A DNA stretch of 64,000 nucleotides from Methylibium rhizosphaerae (GTDB lineage: Bacteria > Pseudomonadota > Gammaproteobacteria > Burkholderiales > Burkholderiaceae_C). This document shows positions 29,560-38,544 of the stretch, in pieces; position 1 is the stretch's first letter; each line of letters starts with the position of its first letter. Under the pieces are notes generated by a model. That model searched no databases, was not told the DNA's origin, and saw only the letters and a list, made by a program, of their open reading frames with translations. Made by a program: the position numbers and the translations under genes. The stretch spans positions 46,801 through 110,800 of the forward strand of contig NZ_SWAR01000016.1 of assembly GCF_006386545.1 (NCBI RefSeq), given 5' to 3'.

Positions 29560-29587
29560 TGCCCGCGCCCACATCAAGGAGACACCC

Positions 29588-30277
29588 ATGCAACACAAGA
29601 CCATCCTGAGTGCCCTGGCGCTGGCCGGCCTGGGCGCCGCCGCGGCGGCACAGACGCAGACCCACACCGTGACGATCGGCGGCGCCTTCATCGACGTGCA
29701 CTCCAAGGCGCCGCCGCTGCACAGCACGCCGCCCACGCTGCCCCCGGGCGCAGAGGCGCGCATCGAGGTGGACGACGCCAAGACCGTGGTGTTCGGCTAC
29801 GAGTACCGCTTCACGCCGCAGTGGGGCCTCGAGGCCGCCCTCGGCATCCCGCCGGAGCACAAGACCTACGGCCGCGACTTCATCGAGGCCTTCGGGCACA
29901 TCTCGTCGGTCAAGCAGGTCGCGCCCACGGTGTTCGTGAACTACCACTTCAACGACGTGCTGCCCAAGTTCAGCCCGTTCGTGGGCCTGGGCATCAACTA
30001 CACCAAGTTCACCGACGCACGCAGCACCCCGTCGGGCAATGCCGCCAGCGGCGGCCCGACGCGCATCAAGCTGAGCGACTCCTGGGGCCTGGCCGGCCAC
30101 GTGGGCTTCTCCTACGAGCTCGCGCCGCAGTGGTCGCTGGTGGGCACCATCGCGACCGCCAAGGTCAAGAGCGACGTGACCGCCACCACGACCACCACCA
30201 CCGGCGACATCGTGCGCACCACCACGATCGACTTCCGGCCGGTGGCCTACACGCTCAGCGTGGGCTACAGCTTCTGA
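29588..30277 (+). CDS. OmpW family outer-membrane protein
   Basis: The 229-residue product has a signal peptide (MQHKTILSALALAGLGAAAA) and an eight-stranded barrel pattern. It shows the OmpW features: VTIGGAFIDV near the start, FGYEYRFTPQWGLEAALG, PTVFVNYHF, FSPFVGLGINYTKF, and the terminal aromatic YSVGYSF-like strand ending in Phe. OmpW forms a small hydrophobic channel. The AAGGAGA ribosome-binding site is strong. It follows the lipase gene closely, which suggests (inference) uptake of a hydrophobic hydrolysis product. Confidence 0.9.
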   Translation: MQHKTILSALALAGLGAAAAAQTQTHTVTIGGAFIDVHSKAPPLHSTPPTLPPGAEARIEVDDAKTVVFGYEYRFTPQWGLEAALGIPPEHKTYGRDFIEAFGHISSVKQVAPTVFVNYHFNDVLPKFSPFVGLGINYTKFTDARSTPSGNAASGGPTRIKLSDSWGLAGHVGFSYELAPQWSLVGTIATAKVKSDVTATTTTTTGDIVRTTTIDFRPVAYTLSVGYSF

Positions 30278-30351
30278 TTGGCGGCCACAGGCGCGACACG
30301 AGCATCGATACGAGGGTTTCACGCAGGCCTTAAGGGGGCCTGCGGATACAG

Positions 30352-30397
30352 GGCCGCCGGGACTGCGAAACATGCAGGTCCGGCGGCCTCTTCTTTT
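30352..30397 (+). terminator. Rho-independent terminator after the OmpW gene
   Basis: GGCCGCCGG (30352-30360) pairs with CCGGCGGCC (30380-30388), with an inner CTGC/GCAG stem, followed by TCTTCTTTT. A second smaller hairpin, CGCAGGCC/GGCCTGCG (30322-30344), precedes it. Confidence 0.85.
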
Positions 30398-30408
30398 GGG
30401 GCAGGGCG

Positions 30409-30690
30409 TCAGCCGGTGCGCTGCGTGCGCCGCCCGTAGACCAGCTTCATGGCCAGGATGCTCACCGCCAGCCCCAGCGTGACGGCGTTCGAGACGATCA
30501 GCGGCCAGGACTCCAGCAGCAGGCCGTAGAACAGCCACAGCGACACACCGCCGGTGAAGGCGCAATACATGCCGAGCGACACGCCGCTCACGTCCCGCGT
30601 GCGAAGGCTCAGCAGGGCCTGGGGCACGAAGGCGAAGGTGGTGAGGCCGGCGGCGGCGAAGCCCAGCCAGTCGATGATGTGAGGCGTCAT
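30409..30690 (-). CDS. SemiSWEET family sugar transporter (PQ-loop)
   Basis: The 93-residue membrane protein has three hydrophobic helices and the family motif FVPQALLSLRTRDVSGVS, with the Pro-Gln pair in helix 1. That makes it a bacterial half-SWEET, which works as a dimer to pass sugars or related small molecules. Its ATG overlaps the dacB stop by four bases, so it is translationally coupled to a cell-wall peptidase gene. That is an unusual partner, and the substrate is unknown. Confidence 0.88.
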   Translation of the reverse strand: MTPHIIDWLGFAAAGLTTFAFVPQALLSLRTRDVSGVSLGMYCAFTGGVSLWLFYGLLLESWPLIVSNAVTLGLAVSILAMKLVYGRRTQRTG

Positions 30691-32135
30691 GGTCTGCAGC
30701 AGTGATGCGGGCTGTTGTCGTCGGCGGTCCATTGCACGAGCGCGTCGAGAACGGGCCGTGCGGCGTTGGCGTCGGGGTGGTTGACGATGGCGACGAACAC
30801 GTAGCGCCGGCCCGATGCCCCCAGCACCACGCCAGCCAGCGCGGCCACGTCGCGCAGCGAGCCGGTCTTGAGGTGGGCACGCCCGGTGGCCTGGCCCCAC
30901 AGGCGCTCTGGCCGGCGCGTCGTGCCGTCGACGCCGGTCACCGGCAGCGAACTCAGCAGCTCCGGCATCACCGGGCTGGCCCAGGCGGCCTGCAGCAGGC
31001 GCGACAGGCAGCCCGCGGTGGCCAGCGAATGGCGCGACAGGCCCGAGCCGTTGTCGATCACCAGGTCCTGCGGCAGGCAGCGCGCGCGCTCGCGGGCATG
31101 GGCCGACACGAGTTCCCGGGCGGCCCGCGGATCCCCCGCGCCGCGCTGCACCAGCGCCAGCGTGAGGAACAGCTGCTGCGCCATCACGTTGTTGCTGAAT
31201 TTGTTGATGTCGCGCACGGCCTCGGCCAGCGGGGGCGACGTGAACTCGAACGTGGGCGGCACGTCGCGCGGCGCCGGGCCGTCGCGCACCTGCCCCTTGA
31301 GCATGCCGCCAAGGGCCTGCCATTGCTGCTGCAGCAGCCGTGCGTTGTAGCTGGCCGGGTCGGCGTAGGCCACGGGCCAGGTGCGCTCGCCGCAGGCGGC
31401 GGGGTAGCTGCCGGCCAGGCGGATGCGTGCCGGGTCGGAAAGGTCTGCCTTCAGCGCGCCGCGCCAGTCGCCGCAGGCGTCGGCGCTCAGCGGCACGGTC
31501 GGGTCGAGCGCCACGCCTGCCAGCACCGGTTCGCTCGTCACCTGCGCCACGCCCAGCGACGGGTCGGGTCGCACGCGCAGCACCAGGCTCTTGTAATTGA
31601 GCAGCAGGGCATCGGGCTGCACATTGCCCGGGCGGTAGGGCTCTCCGTCGAAGTCGCCGGGGTGGGTGTCGGGCTGCATGAAGGCGCTGCGGTCGAGCAA
31701 GATGTCGCCGGCGATCTCCTGCACGCCCAGCTGCCGCACCCGCGACAGCAGCAGCCAGCTGCGCTCCATCACGAGCTTCGGGTCGCCGCGACCCTGGATG
31801 AACAGCGGGCCTTCGAGCACGCCGTTGCGAACCGGCCCGCCCAGCCACACCGGCGTTGCCCAGGTATAGGCCGGACCGAGCTGCTCGAGCGCCGCGAAGG
31901 TGCTGAACAGCTTCATCAGGGAGGCCGGGTTCATCGGCACGTCGGGCTGGTGCGCCAGCCGCGGGATGGCGGTGCCGCCGACGTCGCTCACCACCACCGC
32001 CAGCGCATCGGCCGGCAGCCTGGCCTGGCGCAGCGCCGCCTGCACCGCGGGCGGCAGTTCGGCGGCCAGCGCGGGCGCCGCGCACAGCAGCGCCGCTGCG
32101 GCCCAACACAGGACACGTCGTATCACAACCGGCAT
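30687..32135 (-). CDS. dacB: D-alanyl-D-alanine carboxypeptidase/endopeptidase (PBP4, S13 family)
   Basis: This periplasmic enzyme trims and cleaves peptidoglycan cross-links. The 482-residue product has a signal peptide (MPVVIRRVLCWAAAALLCAA ... ALA). It carries the penicillin-binding motifs SLMK (Ser72, Lys75), FSNN for the SxN motif, and HLKTGSL for KTG, with the long insert after SxxK that marks PBP4-type enzymes. It is divergent from tsaB with only 36 bases between start codons, so the promoters overlap. Confidence 0.94.
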   Translation of the reverse strand: MPVVIRRVLCWAAAALLCAAPALAAELPPAVQAALRQARLPADALAVVVSDVGGTAIPRLAHQPDVPMNPASLMKLFSTFAALEQLGPAYTWATPVWLGGPVRNGVLEGPLFIQGRGDPKLVMERSWLLLSRVRQLGVQEIAGDILLDRSAFMQPDTHPGDFDGEPYRPGNVQPDALLLNYKSLVLRVRPDPSLGVAQVTSEPVLAGVALDPTVPLSADACGDWRGALKADLSDPARIRLAGSYPAACGERTWPVAYADPASYNARLLQQQWQALGGMLKGQVRDGPAPRDVPPTFEFTSPPLAEAVRDINKFSNNVMAQQLFLTLALVQRGAGDPRAARELVSAHARERARCLPQDLVIDNGSGLSRHSLATAGCLSRLLQAAWASPVMPELLSSLPVTGVDGTTRRPERLWGQATGRAHLKTGSLRDVAALAGVVLGASGRRYVFVAIVNHPDANAARPVLDALVQWTADDNSPHHCCRP

Positions 32136-32171
32136 CGGCCGATGATACGGGGCAGACCCTAAACTTCGCGC

Positions 32172-32885
32172 ATGCCCGCTGCTTCGCCCCGCCTCCTCGT
32201 GCTCGACACCGCCACCGAGACCTTGCACCTCGGGCTCGTCGTCGGCGAGCAGGTGCACGCGCATGCAGCCGAGGGCGGCGCCGTGGCCTCGGCGACCCTG
32301 TTGCCGGCCGTGCTGCGGCTGCTGGCCGATGCCGGCTTGGGGCCGGCGCAGCTCGATGCCATCGGCTTCGGCCGCGGGCCAGGTGCCTTCACCGGCCTGC
32401 GCACGGCCTGCGCGGTGGCCCAGGGGCTTGCCTTCGGCGTGCAGCGCCCCGTGATCCCGATCGAGACGCTGCTGGCGGTGGCCGAGCATGCGCGTGCGCA
32501 GGGTGCAGGCCCGGAGGTCTGGGCGCTCAACGATGCGCGCATGGGCGAGATCTACGCGGCGCGGTATTCGCACCGGGCCGGCGTGTGGCAGGTGGTGGAG
32601 CCGCCGGGCTTGTATTCGCCCGCGGCGCTGCTGGAACGGCTGGCGCGGGAGCCGGCGGATGTGGCTCTGGCCGGCAACGCGCTCGTGGTGCATGCGCAGG
32701 CGCTGGCAGCCGAGGCGGCGCGACCGCGCTGGCCGCAGGCCGCGCCCAATGCAGCGGCGCTGGCCGCGCTCGCGCGCACGGCCTGGGCCAGAGGCGAGAC
32801 GGTGGATGCATCGCAGGCTCTGCCCCTGTACGTGCGCGACAAGGTGGCGCTCACCACCGCCGAGCGAGAGGCGAAGGCGGCATGA
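32172..32885 (+). CDS. tsaB: tRNA threonylcarbamoyladenosine biosynthesis protein TsaB
   Basis: TsaB is the scaffold partner of TsaD in forming t6A on tRNA. The 237-residue product shows LVLDTATETLHLGLV at the N-terminus, GFGRGPGAFTGLRTACAVAQGLA and ALNDARMGEIYAARY, the family signatures. A TAAACT just upstream could be its -10 box. It overlaps rimI by four bases (ATGA), the classical tsaB-rimI pair. Confidence 0.95.
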   Translation: MPAASPRLLVLDTATETLHLGLVVGEQVHAHAAEGGAVASATLLPAVLRLLADAGLGPAQLDAIGFGRGPGAFTGLRTACAVAQGLAFGVQRPVIPIETLLAVAEHARAQGAGPEVWALNDARMGEIYAARYSHRAGVWQVVEPPGLYSPAALLERLAREPADVALAGNALVVHAQALAAEAARPRWPQAAPNAAALAALARTAWARGETVDASQALPLYVRDKVALTTAEREAKAA

Positions 32886-33370
32886 ATGCGGTCGTGAAAC
32901 CGCGCCGCCTGCTGCTGCGGCCGATGCTGGTGGCGGACCTCGACGCGGTGCTGGCGATCGAGCAGGTGGCCTACTCGCACCCATGGACCCGCGGCAACTT
33001 CATCGATTCACTGCACGCCGGCTACCTGGCGCAGACCCTGCGCGACGATGCCGGCATGCTGGTGGGCTACTACCTGGCGATGCCGGGTGTCGACGAGATG
33101 CACCTGCTCAACATCACGGTGGCTCCGGCCTGGCAGGGCCAGGGTCATGCGCGCCACATGCTCGACGCGCTGTGCCAGGCCTGCCTCGAGCGCGCATTGC
33201 ACAAGCTGTGGCTCGAAGTTCGTGTGAGCAACGAGCGGGCCCTGCAGCTCTATGAGCGCTACGGTTTCGCGCGCATGGGCCTGCGTCGCGACTACTACCC
33301 GTTCAACAACACGCAACGCGAAGACGCGGTCCTGATGGGCCTGGACATCGCGGAGGCAGGAGCACCATGA
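32882..33370 (+). CDS. rimI: Ribosomal protein bS18-alanine N-acetyltransferase RimI
   Basis: RimI is a GNAT acetyltransferase that modifies the N-terminus of ribosomal protein S18. The 162-residue product has the acetyl-CoA loop VAPAWQGQGHARHM (about 81-94), EVRVSNERALQLYERYGF, and the RRDYYP C-terminal region characteristic of RimI. It begins inside the tsaB stop and itself overlaps the next gene by four bases. Confidence 0.94.
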   Translation: MNAVVKPRRLLLRPMLVADLDAVLAIEQVAYSHPWTRGNFIDSLHAGYLAQTLRDDAGMLVGYYLAMPGVDEMHLLNITVAPAWQGQGHARHMLDALCQACLERALHKLWLEVRVSNERALQLYERYGFARMGLRRDYYPFNNTQREDAVLMGLDIAEAGAP

Positions 33371-34179
33371 GCTGGACCGAACGGCAGCAGGCCATGCTGC
33401 AGGAGATCGGCATCCGCTTGTGGCTGCCGCCCGAGGCGCAGCCCGCGGCGGATGCCGCCCCGGCCCGGCCGGCACCGGGGAGCGAGCAGGTCGCAGGGCC
33501 TGCCGCACCCCGCCTGGAGCCGTCGGTGCAGCCGGCGCCAATGGTGGCCCGCGGTGCGCGCCCGACGGGGGTGGAGCAGATGGACTGGCCCGCGCTGCGT
33601 GAAGCGGTGGCCGGCTGCACCGCCTGCAAGCTGTGCCAGTCGCGCAAGAACACGGTGTTCGGCGTCGGCAGCGAAGAAGCCCACTGGATGGTGGTGGGCG
33701 AGGCCCCGGGCGAGCAGGAAGACAGGCAAGGCGAGCCCTTCGTCGGCAAGGCGGGGCAGTTGCTCGACAACATGCTGGCGGCCATTGGCCTGTCGCGCGG
33801 CGAGCCGCCGCCGGTGCCAGGCGAAGGGCCGGCCGGTCCCGAGCGGCGGGTGTTCATCGCCAACGTGCTGAAGTGCCGCCCGCCGGGCAACCGCAACCCC
33901 GAGCCCGAGGAGGTGGCGCAATGCGAGCCCTTCCTGCGCCGGCAGGTCGAGCTGGTGAAGCCGAGGATCATCCTGGCGATGGGACGCTTCGCGGTGCAGT
34001 CGCTGCTGCAGACCACCGAACCCATCGGACGCCTGCGCGGCAAGCCGCATCGCTATGCCGGTGTGCCGGTGATCGTGACCTATCACCCCGCCTACCTGCT
34101 GCGAAACCTGCCGGACAAGGCGCGCGCCTGGGAAGACCTGTGCCTCGCGCGCGAGCTGATGCGGGCCTCGCGCGACTGA
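33367..34179 (+). CDS. Family 4 uracil-DNA glycosylase (4Fe-4S)
   Basis: This enzyme removes uracil from DNA as the first step of base-excision repair. After a Pro/Ala-rich, probably flexible N-terminal 70 residues, the catalytic domain shows GEAPGEQEDRQGEPFVGKAG (motif A) and TYHPAYLLRN (motif B). It also shows the four iron-sulfur cysteines of family 4: CTACKLC near the start and a C-x15-C pair (CRPPGNRNPEP ... VAQC). The 270-residue length fits. It overlaps rimI (ATGA), so tsaB, rimI and this gene form one unit. Confidence 0.94.
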   Translation: MSWTERQQAMLQEIGIRLWLPPEAQPAADAAPARPAPGSEQVAGPAAPRLEPSVQPAPMVARGARPTGVEQMDWPALREAVAGCTACKLCQSRKNTVFGVGSEEAHWMVVGEAPGEQEDRQGEPFVGKAGQLLDNMLAAIGLSRGEPPPVPGEGPAGPERRVFIANVLKCRPPGNRNPEPEEVAQCEPFLRRQVELVKPRIILAMGRFAVQSLLQTTEPIGRLRGKPHRYAGVPVIVTYHPAYLLRNLPDKARAWEDLCLARELMRASRD

Positions 34180-34296
34180 GCGGGAGGCACCGGAATGTGG
34201 GGGCGGCCTTCCCACTCCTAGGGGTAACGACGGGGGAAGGCGCTGACTATCATGGGTTTCACGCGGTAGCTGTTGCCGCGCGGGGAGTGTTGTTGC

Positions 34297-36738
34297 ATGG
34301 CCCTCGGCGAAACGTTCCGCGCCAATGACGAAGGCGCCTGCTGGGATGTACTGCCCAGCAGCATCCTGCTGCTCGCGGCCGACGGCAGCGCCAGCTTCGT
34401 GAACCGCAGCTTCTGCGACTTCGCGTCCTCCACGCGCGATGCGGCGCTCGGCATGGGCTGGCTCGAGCTGCTCGCGCCCGAGTCGCGCGAGCGTGTCGTC
34501 GCGGCCGCCGGACGCGCCCGGGACTTCATGCTGCAACTGCGCATTCGGCGCTCCGGCCAGGACGACGTGGCGGCGGAATCCTGGGTCAACATGGCCGGCC
34601 GCTGGCTCGACGAGCGCCGCGCGCATGTGTGCGTGCTGCATGACGTGTCCACCGCCAAGCGGGTGGAGCGCGCGATGACGATGCAGGCGGAGCAGTTTCG
34701 CCAGCTCACCAACAACGTGCCGGCCATGGTGGCCTACTACGACCGCGACGGCTTCTGCCGCTTTGCCAACAAGGCCTATGCCGGCACCTTCGGCTTGAGC
34801 GAGGAGAGCATCCTCGGCCTCACCTTCGCAGAAATCATCGGCGAGGAAGCGGCCCGCGAGGTGCAGCCTTCCATCGACGAGGTGAACGAGAAGAGCCGCG
34901 CGGTCACCTATGTGCGCCAGCTGAGCGGGCCCGACGGCTCACGGCGCTGGATCGAAGTCAACGTGCTGCCCCATCTGGGGCCCGACGGCAAGCCCTCCGG
35001 CGCCTTCGTGATCGTCACCGACATCACCGAGCACCGCCGCGCCGCGGAAGCCGTGCGCGAGTCCGAGGAGCGCCTGAACAAGTTCATGCAGGCCAGCGCC
35101 GAAGGCATCGTGTTCCACAAGGAAGGCACGATCGTCGATGCCAACCCCGCTGCCTGCCAGCTGCTCGGCTATTCGCTGGAAGACGTGCGAGGCCGTCGCA
35201 CGCTCGACTTCGTGGCGCCCGATCACGCCGCGAAGATGGCCTCGGTGACGGCGAGCGGGCTCGACACCGCCTACGAAAGCGTGCTGCTGCACAAGGACAC
35301 CAGCCGCATCCCTGTCGAGCTGATCGTGCGCAGCATGGCGTTCGGCGACGAGCGCCTGCGCATGGCGGTGGTGCGCGACCTGCGCGACCGCCACGCGGCC
35401 CAGGCGCGCATCCAGCACCTGGCCCACCATGACGCGCTCACCGGCCTGCCCAACCGCATGTACTTCATGGAGCAGCTCGGCCACCAGATCTCGCTGGCGC
35501 ACAACGGCGCCACGCAGATGGCGCTGCTCTTCATCGACCTCGACCACTTCAAGCGCGTCAACGATTCCCTCGGCCACCTGGTGGGCGATGCGTTGCTGCA
35601 GACGGTGGCGGCCCGCATCTCGGCCTGCCTGCGCACGACCGACCTGGTGGCGCGTTTCGGAGGCGACGAGTTCATGGTGCTGCTGCCCGGCGTCACGCAC
35701 CGCAGCGACGTGGCCGAGGTGGCCGTCAAGCTGCTCACCGCCATCGAGGTGCCGGTCGATGCCGACGGCCGCGCCATCTCGGTCACGCCGTCGGTGGGCA
35801 TCGCGATGTTCCCCCACGACGGCGAGTCGCCCACCGACCTCATCAAGCATGCCGACACCGCGATGTACCTGGCCAAGTCGCGCGGGCGGGCCAACTACCA
35901 GTTCTTCGACCCGGCCACGGCGAGCGCGGCCTACGCGGCGCTGGTCATGGAAAGCCAGCTCGCGCTGGCCATCGAGCGCAACGAGTTCCTGCTGCACTTC
36001 CAGCCGCAGGTGCGCGCCACCGACGGCGTGTTCGCAGGCGTCGAGGCGCTGATCCGCTGGAACCACCCCGAGCGCGGCCTGCTCTGGCCCGATGCCTTCA
36101 TCCCGCTGGCCGAACAGCGCCGTCTCATGCTGCCGATCGGCCAATGGGTCCTGCGTGCAGCCGCGCGGTGTGCCAAGCGCTGGCGCGCCATGGGGCTGGC
36201 GGAGGTGCCGATGGCGGTCAACCTGTCGAGCATGCAGTTCCACGCCAGCAACTTCCTCGAAGTGATCGAGCAGGTGCTGCGCGAGGAAAAGATCCCCGGC
36301 GCCTGGCTCGAACTGGAGCTCACCGAGCGCATGCTGATGGACGACGTGGGGTCGGTGCGCCAGGTGCTGCACCAGCTCAAGGCCATGGGCATCCGCATCT
36401 CGGTCGATGATTTCGGCACCGGCTATTCGTCGCTGGCTCACCTGAAGGACCTGCCGATCGACCGCATGAAGATCGACCGCTCCTTCGTCAACGGCCTGCC
36501 GCAGGAACGCGGCTCGGCCGCCATCGCGCGTGCCGTGGTGCAGATGGCCAAGGGGCTGGGCATTTCGGTCATCGCCGAGGGGGTGGAAACGCCCGCGCAG
36601 CGGCGTTTCCTGGCTGACGAAGGCTGCGACGAACTGCAGGGCGACCTCATCAGCCCGCCGCTCAGCGCGGCCGGGCTCGAGTCGTGGGCGGCGGCGCATG
36701 GCAGCGCAAGGCAGGCCGCCGTGCATCGCAGTCCGTGA
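34297..36738 (+). CDS. PAS-PAS-PAS-GGDEF-EAL cyclic-di-GMP signalling protein
   Basis: The 813-residue protein has no membrane segment. Three PAS domains are visible (about 10-110, 125-245 and 255-370), then a GGDEF domain (about 375-540) with an intact RFGGDEF and an EAL domain (about 550-800) with EALIRW, ELTERML, DDFGTGYSSL and IAEGVET. All key residues for both making and degrading c-di-GMP appear present, so the net activity cannot be told. The ATG at 34297 (MALGETFRAN, GGGGAG upstream) was preferred to a TTG eight codons earlier. Its stop overlaps the start of the DUF1853 gene. Confidence 0.93.
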   Translation: MALGETFRANDEGACWDVLPSSILLLAADGSASFVNRSFCDFASSTRDAALGMGWLELLAPESRERVVAAAGRARDFMLQLRIRRSGQDDVAAESWVNMAGRWLDERRAHVCVLHDVSTAKRVERAMTMQAEQFRQLTNNVPAMVAYYDRDGFCRFANKAYAGTFGLSEESILGLTFAEIIGEEAAREVQPSIDEVNEKSRAVTYVRQLSGPDGSRRWIEVNVLPHLGPDGKPSGAFVIVTDITEHRRAAEAVRESEERLNKFMQASAEGIVFHKEGTIVDANPAACQLLGYSLEDVRGRRTLDFVAPDHAAKMASVTASGLDTAYESVLLHKDTSRIPVELIVRSMAFGDERLRMAVVRDLRDRHAAQARIQHLAHHDALTGLPNRMYFMEQLGHQISLAHNGATQMALLFIDLDHFKRVNDSLGHLVGDALLQTVAARISACLRTTDLVARFGGDEFMVLLPGVTHRSDVAEVAVKLLTAIEVPVDADGRAISVTPSVGIAMFPHDGESPTDLIKHADTAMYLAKSRGRANYQFFDPATASAAYAALVMESQLALAIERNEFLLHFQPQVRATDGVFAGVEALIRWNHPERGLLWPDAFIPLAEQRRLMLPIGQWVLRAAARCAKRWRAMGLAEVPMAVNLSSMQFHASNFLEVIEQVLREEKIPGAWLELELTERMLMDDVGSVRQVLHQLKAMGIRISVDDFGTGYSSLAHLKDLPIDRMKIDRSFVNGLPQERGSAAIARAVVQMAKGLGISVIAEGVETPAQRRFLADEGCDELQGDLISPPLSAAGLESWAAAHGSARQAAVHRSP

Positions 36739-37655
36739 GCGGGACGAACGCTGCCGATCCGGGTGCTCGCGCCCTGAGCGAACTGCGCTGGCTGCTGCTG
36801 TCGCCGCCGTTGCTGTCGGCCGCCGCCGGCGGCGGTGCCGGCATCCAGGCGTTCAGTCCGGGGGAGCGCAAAGCCATCGAGCAGTGGCTGGACGGCCTGT
36901 CGCAGGACACCACGCCGCTACTGTCTCAACTCGAGGCTTCCCGCCCCGCACATGGCGGGGCCCTGCGGCTGGGCCGGCGAGCTGAACGGCTGCTGGAATT
37001 TTTTCTGCGCCACGGTCCGACCCACCGCCTGGTGGCTGCGAACCTGCCGCTTCGACAGGCCACGTCGCCCGGTGACGACCGCACCACGCGCGGTGAAATC
37101 GACTTCCTGCTTGAAGACGCGCAGGGCACCGGCTGGCACTGGGAGCTGGCCGTGAAGTTCTTTCTCTGCACGGCGCGCGGACCGTCGGCCATGACCGGCC
37201 AATTCGTGGGGCCTGACCGCGTCGAGATGCTGAGCGCCAAGCTGCACAAGCTGTTTACCCGCCAGCTGGCGCATGCCGCGCCGCCGCCGCACGACCGTCG
37301 CACCTGGAAGCCGGCCGCCTATACCCGCGGCTGGATGTTCTACCGGCATGGGGATCCGGTACCCCAGTGTGCCGAGCTGGCGGCCCACCATGGCCGCGGC
37401 TGGTGGATCGCCCGCGAGCAAGCGCAGGACCTGCCGCCCGGGAGCTACCGACTGGTGTTGCGTGCGCACTGGATGGAAGCCGCGCCGCCGGGCGACGACC
37501 TCGAGCGCAATGCGCTGCTGGCCTGCATCGACCGGCAGTGGGCTTCGCCGCCGCCGCGAGGGGCCAGGCGGTGGCCCAGCGCCCAGATGGTGTGGCACGT
37601 GCCATCCGGAGAGCGCGGCTTCATCGTGCCGCCCGGGTGGGATCAGTCCGCTTGA
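36735..37655 (+). CDS. DUF1853 family protein
   Basis: The 306-residue product matches DUF1853, an uncharacterised family. Segments such as LGRRAERLLEFFLRHGPTH, GEIDFLLED and HWELAVKFFLC have the look of a restriction-endonuclease-like (PD-(D/E)xK) fold: Glu-Ile-Asp followed by Glu-x-x-x-Lys. That idea is inference. The GTG start overlaps the preceding stop (GTGA). The last 35 bases overlap the 3' end of the convergent transporter gene. Confidence 0.8.
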   Translation: MSGTNAADPGARALSELRWLLLSPPLLSAAAGGGAGIQAFSPGERKAIEQWLDGLSQDTTPLLSQLEASRPAHGGALRLGRRAERLLEFFLRHGPTHRLVAANLPLRQATSPGDDRTTRGEIDFLLEDAQGTGWHWELAVKFFLCTARGPSAMTGQFVGPDRVEMLSAKLHKLFTRQLAHAAPPPHDRRTWKPAAYTRGWMFYRHGDPVPQCAELAAHHGRGWWIAREQAQDLPPGSYRLVLRAHWMEAAPPGDDLERNALLACIDRQWASPPPRGARRWPSAQMVWHVPSGERGFIVPPGWDQSA

Positions 37656-38541
37656 GCGCGTCAGCTGCCCTGCTGGGCCACAGCACGCTGGCAATGGCTG
37701 CCACCATCAGGCCCATCGCCGTCCAGTCCTGCCAATGCAGCACCTCGTTCAGCCACCAGGCGCCGCTGAAGGTGCCGAGCACGGGGATGAACATCACGCT
37801 GAGCGTTGACGCCACCGGTGGCAGCGTGCGCGCCAGGAAGAACCAGGCCGCGTGTGCGAAGCCGAAGATCAGCACCGCGTTGTAGCCGACGGCGAACCAG
37901 GCCTGGGCGTCAGGAGCGTGCCAGCGTTCGCGCTCGAAAGCGGTGGCCAGCACCGTCATCAGCACGCTGGTCGCGGCCGTCATCCAGAACGCGATGGCCA
38001 GCGTCGGCGCGGCGATGGAGGTGCTTCGCAGGCGCTGGGTGCCATAGGCCCAGGTGGCGGCAGCCAGCAGCATGCCGACGGCGCCCCACGGCCGGCCGGC
38101 CATCGAGGCCACTTCATGCCACAGGAGCAGTGCGACGCCCAGGGTTGCTGCGGCCACGCCCGCGAGCTGGCGCGGTGCCAGCCGCTGGCCGAACAGCGCC
38201 CAGCCCCACAGGGCCGAAAAGATCGGCATCGTGTAGCCGAGGATGGCGGCCCGGCCCGAGGACAGCGCCTGCACCGCCAGGATGGCCACGACGTGCCATA
38301 CCAGCATGTTGCTGAAGGTGAGGCTGGCCAGTTCTCGCCACTGCGAGCGCGGTATGCCGAACGGCACGCGCAGCACCAGCAATGCGAGGCCCAGCAGCGG
38401 CAGTCCCAGCCACATCGACACCGCACGAAACGAAAGCGGTGGGAAGTGCGAGACGCCGAGCTTCATGACCGGCCAGTTCAGTCCCCAGCTCAGCGTGAGC
38501 AGGACGAGGATGACCGCATGGCGCGGGGTGAAGACGCTCAT
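37621..38541 (-). CDS. EamA/DMT-superfamily membrane exporter
   Basis: The 306-residue protein has about ten hydrophobic helices in two EamA repeats. It starts MSVFTPRHAVILVLLTLSWG with the typical WGLNWPVMKLG stretch of drug/metabolite transporters, and the second repeat has GFAHAAWFFLARTLPPVAST. The substrate is unknown, and such proteins often export amino acids or metabolites. It lies three bases after the CorA-type gene on the same strand and overlaps the convergent DUF1853 gene by 35 bases. Confidence 0.9.
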   Translation of the reverse strand: MSVFTPRHAVILVLLTLSWGLNWPVMKLGVSHFPPLSFRAVSMWLGLPLLGLALLVLRVPFGIPRSQWRELASLTFSNMLVWHVVAILAVQALSSGRAAILGYTMPIFSALWGWALFGQRLAPRQLAGVAAATLGVALLLWHEVASMAGRPWGAVGMLLAAATWAYGTQRLRSTSIAAPTLAIAFWMTAATSVLMTVLATAFERERWHAPDAQAWFAVGYNAVLIFGFAHAAWFFLARTLPPVASTLSVMFIPVLGTFSGAWWLNEVLHWQDWTAMGLMVAAIASVLWPSRAADALKRTDPTRAAR

Positions 38542-38544
38542 CGG

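Noticed and set aside
28180..29781. A 533-residue minus-strand open frame opposite the lipase gene
   Set aside because: It has no recognisable motifs and is fully antisense to a lipoprotein hydrolase with signal peptide and nucleophile elbow.
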